From contig NZ_JABWQV010000008.1 of the NCBI RefSeq assembly GCF_014268615.1, positions 1 through 60,453 of the forward strand: a DNA stretch of 60,453 nt, written 5' to 3'. The position numbers and the translations under genes are program-made. Positions 51,794 through 60,453 of this stretch are shown piece after piece (within the stretch, counting starts at the first letter, position 1; each line of letters opens with the position of its first letter). The notes under the pieces were generated by a model, which did no database searches, was not told the origin of the DNA, and saw nothing but the letters and a program-made list of their open reading frames with translations. This DNA comes from Pseudomonas tehranensis (GTDB taxonomy: Bacteria > Pseudomonadota > Gammaproteobacteria > Pseudomonadales > Pseudomonadaceae).

Positions 51794-53359
51794 TCAGATC
51801 TTGTTGAACAGGCCCAGTTGGGTGATCTTGCTGAAAGCCAGTTGCGAAGCCTGCAACATGGTCTGCTGCAAGGTCAGGCGAGTCATCACTTCGGCCGCAT
51901 CGGAATCACGAATCGACGATTGGGTCTGGGTATTGGCCAACAACAGGCTCTGGTTCGTGTCGCTTTGGGTTTCCAGAGCCTGACCACGCCCACCTACCGA
52001 ACTCAAGGCGCTGGACAACTGATCGGTGCCGCTGGCCAGGTTGCCGATACCAGAAGCCAGCGAAGCCTGCAGCTTTTGAAGCGCAATCGGATCGTTGTTG
52101 GTCGGCGTGTCCAACGCGGTTTTCAGCTGGTTCACGGTGTCCAGAATGTTCTGGGTCTCGTGGGTATTGACCGCGATGCTGAACTGATCGTCTGCACCGG
52201 GCGTACCGTTCAGGGTGAAGCTCACGCCCGAGGCAGTGGCCACGTTGCCGGCCAGGGTGCCGCTGGACACCGGCTGGCTGTTGGCGGTCAACGGCGCGGC
52301 GTACAGGTCGAAATCGGTGGCGCTGGTGAACTTCAATACGGCCGAACCGGTAGGGAAACTGGCGTGATACGCCACCGGGTCGGTGATCTCGCTGCCCGTG
52401 ACCTGGACGGCGGTCGGATTGCCCGGGCTGCGGGTCGCGGCAAAGGTGTCCGGCTTGGCGGCCAGGGTGAAGGTATGGCCCGGCAACACGGTATTGGCAT
52501 CATCACCGGTTTGCAGATTGATGTTCAGGGTCAGTTCCAGACCACGGAACTGCACCGCCTGACCGCTTTTGCTGGTGGGATCAAAAGCGCCGCCCTGGCT
52601 GGCTTCGGCGGTGACGTCGTTGCCGCCGGAGTCGGTGATTCTCAACTGCGTGCCGCTGGTGAACTCAACGGTATACGGTTCGCCGCTGCGAAATTTGCTG
52701 TTGTAGCTGACACTGGACGACACCTGACCGTTGGACAGCACGACACGACCATCGTCCACCGCCGGCGCGGTCATGGTGACCTGGCTGCGGCTGGTGTTGA
52801 CGGCCTGCTGGAACACTTCCCAGCCGGTGCTGTTGGTGGCCATCGACATGGTGTCGCCGACCGGCAGATCAAGGGTCACCTGATCACCGTTATAGCTGTA
52901 GGTGCCGTCGTTGTTGCGGGTGAACGGAATGGTATCGCCCTTGGAACCGGCGAAAATGTACTTACCGTTTTCGTCCTTGCTGTTCATCAGGCTGAGCAAC
53001 TGCTCTTCGATCTGCGCCAGCTCAGAAGCATTGGCCTGGCGGTCGGCGTCGGTGTAGCCAGCGTTGCCGGCACCGACGGCCAATTCCTTGGCGCGCTGCA
53101 GCACGTTGCCAATGCTGGTCATCACCGCTTCAGTGGTGCCAAGGGTGGCCTTGATGGTGTTGGCGTTGGTTTCGTACTGGGCCAGCATCGAGGCCTGCGT
53201 CCCCAATTGCAGCAGACGCGAAGCCCCTACCGGGTCATCGGCGGCGGTATTGATGCGCACCAGGCTACTGGCCTCTTCGCTGGTCTTGACCACATTGGCG
53301 AAGTTTTTCTGATAGTTCGCAGCCGTGGATTCGTAAAACTGGGCGGTAGAAATTCGCAT
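51794..53359 (-). CDS. flgL: FlgL, hook-filament junction protein 2 (HAP3)
   Basis: A 521-residue axial protein joining hook and filament. The N-terminus MRISTAQFYESTAANYQKNF and the C-terminal DAAEVMTRLTLQQTMLQASQLAFSKI are flagellin-like D0/D1 parts. The middle is unusually long and holds two similar beta-rich units (YNSKFRSGEPYTVEFTSGTQ near 210 and YHASFPTGSAVLKFTSATDF near 325). It starts 13 nt after flgK and is the last of the flgFGHIJKL run. Confidence 0.96.
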   Translation of the reverse strand: MRISTAQFYESTAANYQKNFANVVKTSEEASSLVRINTAADDPVGASRLLQLGTQASMLAQYETNANTIKATLGTTEAVMTSIGNVLQRAKELAVGAGNAGYTDADRQANASELAQIEEQLLSLMNSKDENGKYIFAGSKGDTIPFTRNNDGTYSYNGDQVTLDLPVGDTMSMATNSTGWEVFQQAVNTSRSQVTMTAPAVDDGRVVLSNGQVSSSVSYNSKFRSGEPYTVEFTSGTQLRITDSGGNDVTAEASQGGAFDPTSKSGQAVQFRGLELTLNINLQTGDDANTVLPGHTFTLAAKPDTFAATRSPGNPTAVQVTGSEITDPVAYHASFPTGSAVLKFTSATDFDLYAAPLTANSQPVSSGTLAGNVATASGVSFTLNGTPGADDQFSIAVNTHETQNILDTVNQLKTALDTPTNNDPIALQKLQASLASGIGNLASGTDQLSSALSSVGGRGQALETQSDTNQSLLLANTQTQSSIRDSDAAEVMTRLTLQQTMLQASQLAFSKITQLGLFNKI

Positions 53360-53372
53360 GGGCTACGACTCC

Positions 53373-55439
53373 TTAAAGACTGTTGATCAATGTGCTGAAG
53401 ATTTCCTGCGCAGCCTTGATGATCTGCGAAGACGCGGTGTAGTACTGCTGATACTTGACCAGGTTGCCGGTTTCCTCGTCCAGGTCCACGCCCGACAGCG
53501 AGTCGCGAGCGCCTTTGGCGTTATCCAGGATCGCACCGGTCGCGGCGCTGTCGAGCTTGCCTTGAGCGGCCTTGGAGCCGACCCCTTCCACCAGCTTGCC
53601 GTAGGCATCGCCCAGGGAAATACCCTTGCTGGCAGAACCGGTGTCCACGGTCTTGGCGGTCTGCAACCCAGCCAGGACAGTGCCGTTACGGTTGTCCAGG
53701 CTGCCGGCCTGGCTGACGCTCACATCGATCGCGGCACCGTTGGACGGCGCGCCCGCAATCGACATGTCGAAGGTGACGGTACGCTGCACCGGCGGTGCGG
53801 AAGAATCCATGATCGGGTTGCCACTGGCATCCTTGAGCGGAACGCTCAGGTTCAAGGTATTGCTCTGGCCGGGCTTGATCGTGCCATTGCTGATCTCGAC
53901 GCCCGTGGCATCGAGCAACTGATAAGCCTGGCTGGTGCCGTCGGCGGACGTCGCACCGAAGACCACCTTGACTGGCATCGAGGTCTTGATGCCGTTCTGG
54001 ATGATGGTGGTGGTGGCTTCGTCATAGATATCCAGCTGCGACGTCATGGCCGGCTGGCCGCTGGCCGGAATGGTCAGCGTACCGCTGCCGCCCGGCACGA
54101 TGGCGGCGCCCAGCGGGGCGGCAATCGCCAGCCGCTTGGAGTCGGTCATCTCGGTCTTGATACTGGTCGCTGCGTTGCGGGTCGGGGTGATCTTGAACGA
54201 ATCACCAGCGGCAGCGGTGCCATTGGCGAAGGTCATCGAGAAACCGTCGATCACCGGCGGCGGCGTCGTTGCGGTATTGAACGAACCCATTGAAGTGCCG
54301 TCGGGCAGGCGCTGGACCGTGTAGTTGGTACCGCTGGTGAACGTCACCTTGTAATCATTGGTGGTCAGCGCGCCGGTGTCTTCGATGGACACGTTGAAGT
54401 TGCCGGAACCGGCGCTGTTGTCCAGCGCGGCAATGCTGCGCTGGCTCATCTGCGCGGCACTGTTGATGTTGGTGAACAGGTTGGAACCGAAGGCGCCGTT
54501 CTTGTCGATGCCGGAGGCCTGGATCGCGTTCATCTGGTCGGCGACCACCAGGGCCACGCGGCCCAGTTCATTCATGGCCGGGTCGAGCACGGTGCTGCGA
54601 TAGCGCATCAGGCCGCCGATCTCGCCACCCGTGAGTACCTGGGTGAGGTCCATGACACTGGAGCCGCTATTGAGCTGGATCCCCAAGCGCCCCGGATCGT
54701 TCTTGTCCGGCACGGTTTGCAGGGTATTGACGGTATTGCCCATCACCAGCGGCTGGCCGGAACCCAGGTAGATGTCCAGGCTGCTGCCGTTCTCCACGAC
54801 CTGAGTACCGGTGAACGCCGAGAGCTGGAGGATGGTCTGGTTGCGGGCATCGAGCAGATCGTTGGGAGCCCCGCCGGAGTTGGAGACTTCGGCGATCTTC
54901 TTGTTCAACTGAGCAACGGTGGTGGCCAGTTTGTTGACCTGATCGACCATGCTCGACAGGTTACCGTTGATGTTCTGGTTCTGCTCCGTCAACTGGCTGG
55001 CGACCGAATTGAAACGGTTGCTCAGGGCCTGGGCATCGCTGAGCAACAACTGACGGGACGCATCGTCACCCGGCTTGGCGTTGACGTTCTGCACCGACGC
55101 GAAAAACTTGGTCAGGGCGCCGTTAAGACCGGTGCCACTGTCCGAGAGCAGGGAGTCGAGCGGGGTGATCTGCCCTTGATAGGCCGCCGCATCGCTGTTG
55201 AGCGAGGTCGTGGTCTTCAACTGCGCTTCAAGGTAGGAATTATAGACCCGGCGCACATCGGCCAGGGTGGTGCCGGAGCCGATGAAAACGTTGCCGTATT
55301 GATTGGATGCCTTGGTGGTCTGCACGGTCTGTTGACGCGAATAACCGGCGGTATCAACGTTGGCAATGTTGTTACCCGTGGTCACCAATGAGGTCTGACT
55401 TGCGGACAGACCCGACATCCCGATGTTGAGCAAACTCAT
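53373..55439 (-). CDS. flgK: FlgK, hook-filament junction protein 1 (HAP1)
   Basis: A 688-residue axial protein. The rod/hook-type N-terminus SLLNIGMSGLSASQTSLVTTGNNIANVDTAGYSRQ (in two overlapping blocks) and the C-terminus LDEETGNLVKYQQYYTASSQIIKAAQEIF are diagnostic. The large centre is Ser/Thr/Gly-rich and includes a beta unit (TNDYKVTFTSGTNYTVQRLP near 350) similar to those in FlgL. It begins 10 nt after flgJ. Confidence 0.97.
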   Translation of the reverse strand: MSLLNIGMSGLSASQTSLVTTGNNIANVDTAGYSRQQTVQTTKASNQYGNVFIGSGTTLADVRRVYNSYLEAQLKTTTSLNSDAAAYQGQITPLDSLLSDSGTGLNGALTKFFASVQNVNAKPGDDASRQLLLSDAQALSNRFNSVASQLTEQNQNINGNLSSMVDQVNKLATTVAQLNKKIAEVSNSGGAPNDLLDARNQTILQLSAFTGTQVVENGSSLDIYLGSGQPLVMGNTVNTLQTVPDKNDPGRLGIQLNSGSSVMDLTQVLTGGEIGGLMRYRSTVLDPAMNELGRVALVVADQMNAIQASGIDKNGAFGSNLFTNINSAAQMSQRSIAALDNSAGSGNFNVSIEDTGALTTNDYKVTFTSGTNYTVQRLPDGTSMGSFNTATTPPPVIDGFSMTFANGTAAAGDSFKITPTRNAATSIKTEMTDSKRLAIAAPLGAAIVPGGSGTLTIPASGQPAMTSQLDIYDEATTTIIQNGIKTSMPVKVVFGATSADGTSQAYQLLDATGVEISNGTIKPGQSNTLNLSVPLKDASGNPIMDSSAPPVQRTVTFDMSIAGAPSNGAAIDVSVSQAGSLDNRNGTVLAGLQTAKTVDTGSASKGISLGDAYGKLVEGVGSKAAQGKLDSAATGAILDNAKGARDSLSGVDLDEETGNLVKYQQYYTASSQIIKAAQEIFSTLINSL

Positions 55440-55449
55440 GGTTCAGACC

Positions 55450-56754
55450 TTATAAAGTCGTAGTGGCGCCAGCCGAAGCGTAGTTTTGGTAACTGGTCAT
55501 CTGCCGGGCTATATTCGAAATCTTGCTGGCGTAGTTCGGGTCGGTGGCGTAACCGGCCTTCTGCAACTCACGCACAAACTGTTCCGGGTTATCGGCCGAC
55601 TTCAGCACATCTTGATAGCGACTGTTGCTTTGCAGCAGATTGACCAGGTCATGGAAGCTGTCGCGATACGAGGCGTAGGAACGGAACTGGGCCGTCTCCT
55701 TGACCATCTCGCCATTGCGGAATTCGCTGGTGATCGCCCGCGCCGAATCGCCCGTCCAGTTCTTGCTGGCCTTGATACCGAACAGGTTGTGACTGCTGCT
55801 GCCATCGGGCTGACGCATGACCGATTTGCCCCAGCCGGTTTCCAGGGCCGCCTGGGCCACCAGATAACGCGGGTCCACGCCGATACGGTCTGCGGCTTCC
55901 TTGGCCATTGGCAGCATGGCATCGACAAACTCGTCAGCGTCGCGGAAGGCCTTGCGGGCTGGAGCCAGGGGTGGCTGCGCCACGGCGCGCCCGTACACCT
56001 GCATGGATCCACTCGGTTCTGCTGCCTTGAGCGCGGCCAGCCAGTCGCCATTAGCCAGTTCGCCGGTGGCAGGCTTGACGGCGGTGATGGCACGATCCGG
56101 GAACATGTTCTGCGCCTTGACGTCAGGCGCTGCGGCAGCCGAAGGCACCAGCCCGGCAAGCAGACGGTCGGCCAGTTTCGGCGGCAAAGCCAGGCGGCGC
56201 TGGTTGAGCAATTCCATGTCGTTGCGATGAACGCCCTCGCCCGCCCCTTGCGGCGCACTCACGGCCCGCGAAGCCCACAGGGGCCGCTGGCCGTTGGAGC
56301 GCGACAATGGCCCGTCGGGTAATGTGCCGGCGGCAATGGGCGTCGGCACCGAGGCCTTGACGGCCTCGTCCAAAGCTTGCTCCTGCTTGCCCGCCGAAAG
56401 CGTTGCCGCCTCGCCTGACGCCAGGGGTTTGTTCTTGGACATCTGGCGCAGCAGCACGTCGGCCAAGCCGATACCACCACCCTCGCGAGACATGGAAACG
56501 GCCAACTGCTGGTCGTACATTTCCTGGTACTGCTTGGCTTCAGCGGTATTGAGCGGGTTGTCCTTGCCCATCGACTCGGTGGCCGCGCGCATGGACTTGA
56601 GCATTTCACCGATGAACAACGACTCGAATTCCTGCGCCACTTTGCGCAGGTTGCCGTCACTGTTCTTGTCGCCGACCTTGAGCTGGTTCAGGCGATTGAG
56701 GTCCGAGTAGGAACCCGAATCCCCGCTGATCAAAGCGCCCTTGCGCATATCCAT
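55450..56754 (-). CDS. flgJ: FlgJ, rod cap and peptidoglycan hydrolase
   Basis: A 434-residue two-part protein. The N-terminal rod-assembly half contains VAQEFESLFIGEMLKSMRAA (residues 39-58) and EMYDQQLAVSMSREGGIGLA-like sequence. An Ala/Pro linker (about 110-265) joins a C-terminal glucosaminidase domain (about 275-425) with the likely catalytic Glu305 in AQAALETGWGKS and later NLFGIKASKNW and AGYATDPNYASKI. It cuts peptidoglycan so that the rod can pass. It follows flgI by 10 nt. Confidence 0.97.
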   Translation of the reverse strand: MDMRKGALISGDSGSYSDLNRLNQLKVGDKNSDGNLRKVAQEFESLFIGEMLKSMRAATESMGKDNPLNTAEAKQYQEMYDQQLAVSMSREGGGIGLADVLLRQMSKNKPLASGEAATLSAGKQEQALDEAVKASVPTPIAAGTLPDGPLSRSNGQRPLWASRAVSAPQGAGEGVHRNDMELLNQRRLALPPKLADRLLAGLVPSAAAAPDVKAQNMFPDRAITAVKPATGELANGDWLAALKAAEPSGSMQVYGRAVAQPPLAPARKAFRDADEFVDAMLPMAKEAADRIGVDPRYLVAQAALETGWGKSVMRQPDGSSSHNLFGIKASKNWTGDSARAITSEFRNGEMVKETAQFRSYASYRDSFHDLVNLLQSNSRYQDVLKSADNPEQFVRELQKAGYATDPNYASKISNIARQMTSYQNYASAGATTTL

Positions 56755-56764
56755 GGCTCGTTCC

Positions 56765-57895
56765 TTAAATCACGATCAGGTCGGCTTGCAACGCGCCGGC
56801 CTGCTTCAAGGCTTCGAGAATCGCCATCAAGTCGCCCGGCGCCGCGCCGACCTGGTTCACCGCCCGGACAATTTCATCCAGGGTAGTGCCCGGGCCGAAC
56901 TTGAACATCGGCTTGGCTTCCTGCTCGGCATTGACCCGCGAACGGGGCACCACGGCGGTCTGGCCATTGGACAATGGTCCAGGCTGGCTGACGATCGGGT
57001 CTTCGGTAATGGTTACGGTCAGGCTGCCGTGGGTCACCGCAGCGGGTGAAACCTTGACGTTCTGGCCGATCACAATGGTGCCGGTGCGCGAGTTGATGAT
57101 GACTTTCGCCACCGCCTGGCCCGGATCGACTTCAAGGTTTTCCAGGATCGACAAATAGTCGACCCGCTGACTCGGATCCAGCGGTGCAGTGACGCGCACC
57201 GAACCACCATCGATGGCCTGGGCCACGCCTGGGCCAAGCATGTCGTTGATCTTGTCGACGATGCGCTTGGCGGTAGTGAAGTCGTAACGGTTGAGGTTCA
57301 GGGTCAGGCTGTTGCCCTGGTTGAAACCGCTCGGCACCGCACGTTCCACCGACGCGCCACCAGGGATACGGCCAGCCGACGGAACGTTGACGGTGATCTT
57401 CGAACCGTCGCGCCCCTCGGCGTCAAAGCCGCCCACCACCAGGTTGCCCTGGGCGACGGCGTAGACGTTGCCGTCGATACCCTTGAGCGGCGTCAGCAGC
57501 AAGGTGCCGCCGCGCAGACTCTTGGAGTTACCGATGGACGAAACAGTGATATCCACCTGTTGCCCTGGCTTGGCGAACGCCGGCAGGTCGGCACTGACCG
57601 ACACCGCCGCGACGTTTTTCAACTGCACGTTGCCCGACCCCGCCGGCACCTTGATACCGAACTGCGACAACATGTTGTTGAAGGTCTGCAGGGTGAACGG
57701 GGTCTGAGTGGTCTGGTCACCCGTGCCGTTCAGACCCACGACCAAGCCATAGCCGATCAACTGGTTGGAACGCACGCCGGAAATGCTGGCGATGTCCTTC
57801 AGACGCTCGGCCTGAGCGGTGAAGGCCGCCGTCATCAGCAACGCGCCCATCAACAGCTGCTTGAGATTCAACCGCTTGAGATTCAACTGGGCCAC
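56765..57895 (-). CDS. flgI: FlgI, P-ring protein
   Basis: A 376-residue periplasmic protein forming the P ring around the rod. A Sec signal peptide is present (hydrophobic core [16 protein letters not shown], cleavage expected near residue 29), then [30 protein letters not shown], read as two family blocks. The annotated start is the GTG at 57895, immediately after the flgH stop; a start inside the next codons is possible as no strong ribosome site is seen. The N-region carries a 15-nt tandem repeat (57859-57887). Confidence 0.95.
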   Translation of the reverse strand: MAQLNLKRLNLKQLLMGALLMTAAFTAQAERLKDIASISGVRSNQLIGYGLVVGLNGTGDQTTQTPFTLQTFNNMLSQFGIKVPAGSGNVQLKNVAAVSVSADLPAFAKPGQQVDITVSSIGNSKSLRGGTLLLTPLKGIDGNVYAVAQGNLVVGGFDAEGRDGSKITVNVPSAGRIPGGASVERAVPSGFNQGNSLTLNLNRYDFTTAKRIVDKINDMLGPGVAQAIDGGSVRVTAPLDPSQRVDYLSILENLEVDPGQAVAKVIINSRTGTIVIGQNVKVSPAAVTHGSLTVTITEDPIVSQPGPLSNGQTAVVPRSRVNAEQEAKPMFKFGPGTTLDEIVRAVNQVGAAPGDLMAILEALKQAGALQADLIVI

Positions 57896-58591
57896 CTAGA
57901 AAGGGAACTTCGGGCTGAGGAAGAAACGGTCGAACCAGCCTGGCTGACTCGCATCGGCAAAGGCGCCAGTGCCCGAGTAGGTGATGCGCGCATCGGCCAC
58001 ACGAGTCGACGGAACAGTGTTGTCGGTGGAGATGTCATCAGCGCGGACCATACCGGCAATGCGCACCAGTTCGTCCCCGGTGTTGAGGGTCAGCCACTTC
58101 TCACCCCGCACGGCGATGATGCCGTTGGGCAACACATCGGCGACGGTCACGGTGATCGAACCGGTCAGGCTGTTGCTCTGCCCGGACTGGCTGTCGCCGC
58201 TGCTCGAGCGGTCGGAACCGTAGCCGGCATTGAGACTCAGGTCACCGCCACCGATGGGATTGTTGGTGGTCAGGCTGGAGCCGAACAACGACGTCAGGCC
58301 GACGCTGGTCTCGCTGCTCTTGTCGATCTGCGAGTTGGCGTTCTTGCTGGCCTGGGTGCGCTCGTTCAGGGTGATGGTGATGATGTCACCGACCCGGAAA
58401 GCCTTGCGGTCGCTGTACAGGTTCTGCTCAAAACCGGCCTGGTAGATCGAACCATTGTTGGCGGCGGCCGGCAACGGCGTGCGCGGCAACACCGGAGCGT
58501 AGTACGGGTCATTGGGCTTGGGCGGTGGTGCGACACAGCCCGCGAGCGCGGTAATCCCACTCAGTGCCAGAACAGATACGAAGCGATTCAT
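57896..58591 (-). CDS. flgH: FlgH, L-ring lipoprotein
   Basis: A 231-residue outer-membrane lipoprotein forming the L ring. The lipobox LAGC places the lipidated Cys at residue 19. Typical motifs are [53 protein letters not shown] and [20 protein letters not shown]. It lies 51 nt after flgG and abuts flgI. Confidence 0.97.
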   Translation of the reverse strand: MNRFVSVLALSGITALAGCVAPPPKPNDPYYAPVLPRTPLPAAANNGSIYQAGFEQNLYSDRKAFRVGDIITITLNERTQASKNANSQIDKSSETSVGLTSLFGSSLTTNNPIGGGDLSLNAGYGSDRSSSGDSQSGQSNSLTGSITVTVADVLPNGIIAVRGEKWLTLNTGDELVRIAGMVRADDISTDNTVPSTRVADARITYSGTGAFADASQPGWFDRFFLSPKFPF

Positions 58592-58642
58592 GACCCTACC
58601 TCTTGGTGTTGCAGGCGGCCTCAGGCCGCCCTATAGACGTGA

Positions 58643-59428
58643 TTACAGATTCTGCGTAACGAACGAGAGCATCTGGTCGGCGGTGGAGATCACCTTGGAG
58701 TTCATCTCGTAGGCGCGCTGGGTGGTGATCATGTTGACCATTTCCTCCACAGTGCTCACGTTGGACGTTTCCAGGGTGTTCTGCAGCGTGGTACCGAAGC
58801 CGTTCAGGCCTGGCGTGCCGACTTGTGGCGCGCCGCTGGCCGCGGTTTCCAGGAACAGGTTGTTACCCACCGCTTGCAGGCCGGCCGGGTTGATGAAGTC
58901 GGCCGTCTGCAGGTTGCCGATCACCTGGGAGGCAGGGTTGCCCGCTACAGTGATGGACACGGTGCCGTCGCGGCCCACGGTGAAGGTCTGGGCATCGTTG
59001 GGAATGACGATGGCCGGCTCCAGGGCGAAACCGCTGGCATTGACGATCTGGCCGTTGGAGTCGAGGTGGAACGTACCGTCACGGGTGTAGGACGTGGTGC
59101 CATCGGGCTGCAGAATCTGGAAGAAACCGCGTCCGTCGATCGCCATGTCCAGCGGCTGCTCGGTGGTTTGCAGGCTGCCGGCGTTGAAGTTTTTCTGGGT
59201 GCCGACGATGCGCACACCGGTACCCACTTGCAGGCCCGACGGCAGTTCGCTGTCCTGGGTCGATTGGGCGCCTGGCTGGCGTTTGACCTGGTACAGCAGG
59301 TCCTGGAACTCGGCGCGATCACGCTTGAAACCCGTGGTCGACACGTTCGCCAGGTTGTTGGAAATAGTAGAAAGGTTGGTGTCCTGGGCGGACAGACCTG
59401 TTTTGGCAACCCAAAGAGCCGGAAGCAT
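58643..59428 (-). CDS. flgG: FlgG, distal rod protein
   Basis: A 261-residue rod protein. The N-terminus MLPALWVAKTGLSAQDTNLSTISNNLANVSTTGFKRDRAEFQDLLYQ contains the rod motif (in two blocks), and the C-terminus NVSTVEEMVNMITTQRAYEMNSKVI is the matching axial signature. The length equals that of the family. It follows flgF with a 49-nt gap. Confidence 0.98.
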   Translation of the reverse strand: MLPALWVAKTGLSAQDTNLSTISNNLANVSTTGFKRDRAEFQDLLYQVKRQPGAQSTQDSELPSGLQVGTGVRIVGTQKNFNAGSLQTTEQPLDMAIDGRGFFQILQPDGTTSYTRDGTFHLDSNGQIVNASGFALEPAIVIPNDAQTFTVGRDGTVSITVAGNPASQVIGNLQTADFINPAGLQAVGNNLFLETAASGAPQVGTPGLNGFGTTLQNTLETSNVSTVEEMVNMITTQRAYEMNSKVISTADQMLSFVTQNL

Positions 59429-59477
59429 TCGATTCTCCTCGTACGCCTGTTTTTCGGCGCGACGCTGTAATTAATGA

Positions 59478-60215
59478 TTAGATCTGCAAGACCCGAGCCA
59501 TGGCTTCGTCGCCTTCTTTGGCGGTGTTCATCATCTTGACGTGAAGCTCGAACTGCTTGGCCAAGGCCAGCACCGACGTCATCTCGTCCACGGCATTGAC
59601 GTTGCTCGCTTCCTGGAAACCCGACACCAACTGCACGTTGGCATCAATGACAGCCGGCTGGCCGTCCTTGGTACGGATGGTGCCGTCCAGGCCCTTGGTC
59701 ATGTTGCGAAGATCCGGGTTGACCAGCTTGATGCGGTCGACTTCAGCCATCACGCGCGGACCTTCGCCCATGGCGCGGATGCTGATAGTGCCGTCCTGGC
59801 CGATTTCGATTTTCTGCTCTGGCGGCACGGCGATCGGACCACCGTTGCCCATTACCGGCATACCGTTGCCGGCCCGCAGCACGCCCAGGGCGTCAACGTT
59901 GAGGCTGCCGGTGCGCACGTAGCTTTCACCGCCTTCAGGGTTCTGCACAGCCATCCAGCCCGGCCCGCTGACTGCCACGTCGAGGTCGCGGCCGGTTTCC
60001 ACCAGCGCGCCAGGGGTGAAGTCGGTGGCTGGACGCTCGGACATGGCAAATGCCCGCGCCGGAAAGCTGTCGCCAAACACCGGCATCGAACGAGCCTGCT
60101 CCAGGTCCTTCTGAAAACCGTTGGTGGAGATGTTCGCCAGGTTGTTGGCATGGGCCCGCTGCGCCAGTGCGTTCTGGCTGGCGCCGGTCATTGCCACATA
60201 AAGGTACTTGTCCAC
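59478..60215 (-). CDS. flgF: FlgF, proximal rod protein
   Basis: A 246-residue rod protein starting at GTG 60215 (VDKYLYVAMTGASQNAL), which has AGGA 6 nt upstream. The frame open further upstream to 60269 lacks support. Family blocks are QRAHANNLANISTNGFQKDL and, at the C-terminus, SNVNAVDEMTSVLALAKQFEL. It is the first gene of flgFGHIJKL; flgE and the earlier flg genes would lie beyond the right edge. Confidence 0.96.
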   Translation of the reverse strand: MDKYLYVAMTGASQNALAQRAHANNLANISTNGFQKDLEQARSMPVFGDSFPARAFAMSERPATDFTPGALVETGRDLDVAVSGPGWMAVQNPEGGESYVRTGSLNVDALGVLRAGNGMPVMGNGGPIAVPPEQKIEIGQDGTISIRAMGEGPRVMAEVDRIKLVNPDLRNMTKGLDGTIRTKDGQPAVIDANVQLVSGFQEASNVNAVDEMTSVLALAKQFELHVKMMNTAKEGDEAMARVLQI

Positions 60216-60271
60216 TGTCGTTCCTCTGCATGCCGGACGTTTGCCGTCCACTGCTGTACTGCTGAGCACTA

Positions 60272-60287
60272 AGCAATTTGCAGACCA
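60272..60287 (-). promoter_or_regulatory. Sigma54 promoter for flgFGHIJKL
   Basis: TGGTCTGCAAATTGCT on the minus strand has GG and GC 10 nt apart and a TTGCT -12 box; the -24 box departs from TGGCAC after TGG. It lies 57 nt upstream of the flgF GTG. Confidence 0.65.
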
Positions 60288-60309
60288 ACTTTTTTCTGGC
60301 GCCGTCGAG

Positions 60310-60333
60310 CCCTTAAAACAAAGGGTTTAAGGG
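60310..60333. repeat. Inverted repeat upstream of the flgF promoter
   Basis: CCCTTAAA and TTTAAGGG face each other over 8 nt, with the near end 23 bp from the -24 box. It could be an activator site or the end of an upstream transcript; no T-run supports termination. Confidence 0.4.
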
Positions 60334-60422
60334 TTCTGGAGGGAATTGGGAGAAGGCACTGAAGACGGAAAACCGGCGATGTCATGCCGTTTGGCGGCAA
60401 CTCGTGCTAAGACCACTGACTC

Positions 60423-60453
60423 TTGTAGGAGCTGCCGCAGGCTGCGATCTTTT
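60423..60453. repeat. REP-type sequence at the right edge (probably cut)
   Basis: TTGTAGGAGCTGCCGCAGGC and the following TGCGATC match a common Pseudomonas REP type with an internal GCTGC..GC stem. The window ends within or just after it, so any partner copy cannot be seen. Confidence 0.6.

Noticed and set aside
50600..53386. Long plus-strand open frame of 928 codons opposite flgL and the 1190-aa glycosyltransferase
   Set aside because: Same shadow composition, crosses two real genes and their gap, and has no recognisable motif.

Overview
The window is the core of a polar-flagellum gene cluster of a Pseudomonas, most likely of the fluorescens group. The evidence is the FleQ / FleSR / FlhF / FleN / FliA regulatory set, the HptB-HsbR-HsbA module inside the flagellar cluster, a short (283 aa) flagellin, and Pseudomonas-type REP/REPIN palindromes. 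All convincing genes lie on the minus strand, so the biological order runs from high to low coordinates. cheA is cut by the left edge; the right edge lies in the leader upstream of flgF.

Reading in the direction of transcription: (1) 60.3-51.8 kb, flgFGHIJKL (distal rod, L and P rings, rod cap/muramidase, hook-filament junction) behind a sigma54 promoter. (2) 51.7-31.6 kb, a flagellin-glycosylation island. It holds a 1190-residue multi-module glycosyltransferase; a CDP-glucose-derived sugar block (rfbF, rfbG, an RmlC-like epimerase, an NAD-dependent reductase/epimerase, a TylC3/NovU-like C-methyltransferase and a CmcI-like methyltransferase); a second, 977-residue multi-module glycosyltransferase; a complete pseudaminic acid pathway (pseB, pseC, pseF, a pseG-pseH fusion, pseI); a FabH-like ketoacyl synthase; and a Maf-type (DUF115) flagellin glycosyltransferase followed by a small unknown protein. 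(3) 31.5-27.7 kb, fliC, flaG, fliD, fliS, fliT. (4) 27.5-23.3 kb, the regulators fleQ, fleS, fleR. (5) 23.1-14.7 kb, fliEFGHIJ followed by hsbA, hsbR, hptB. (6) 14.6-7.6 kb, fliK, then fliLMNOPQR-flhB. (7) 7.5-0 kb, flhA, flhF, fleN, fliA, cheY, cheZ, cheA.

Promoter logic can be read from the sequence. Sigma54 elements (GG and GC exactly 10 nt apart) stand before flgF, fleS, fliE, fliK, fliL, flhA and, with one mismatch in the -12 box, fliD. A weaker candidate stands before rfbF. Sigma28 (FliA) boxes stand before fliC and, unexpectedly, before fliS. Good intrinsic terminators follow fleQ, fliC, fliD and the FabH-like gene. This fits the known Pseudomonas cascade FleQ -> sigma54 operons including fleSR -> hook-basal body -> FliA -> filament.

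Most of the window is canonical flagellar biology. The less ordinary parts are the two parallel sugar pathways feeding one flagellin, the predicted C-methylated CDP-deoxysugar, the degenerate catalytic motifs in the C-terminal modules of both giant glycosyltransferases, the fourfold repeat in CheA, REPINs placed just upstream of two sigma54 promoters, a separate sigma28 promoter for fliST, and a strong terminator directly in front of the Maf gene. No gap exceeds 300 bases. I saw no tRNA, rRNA, CRISPR array, insertion sequence or phage gene.
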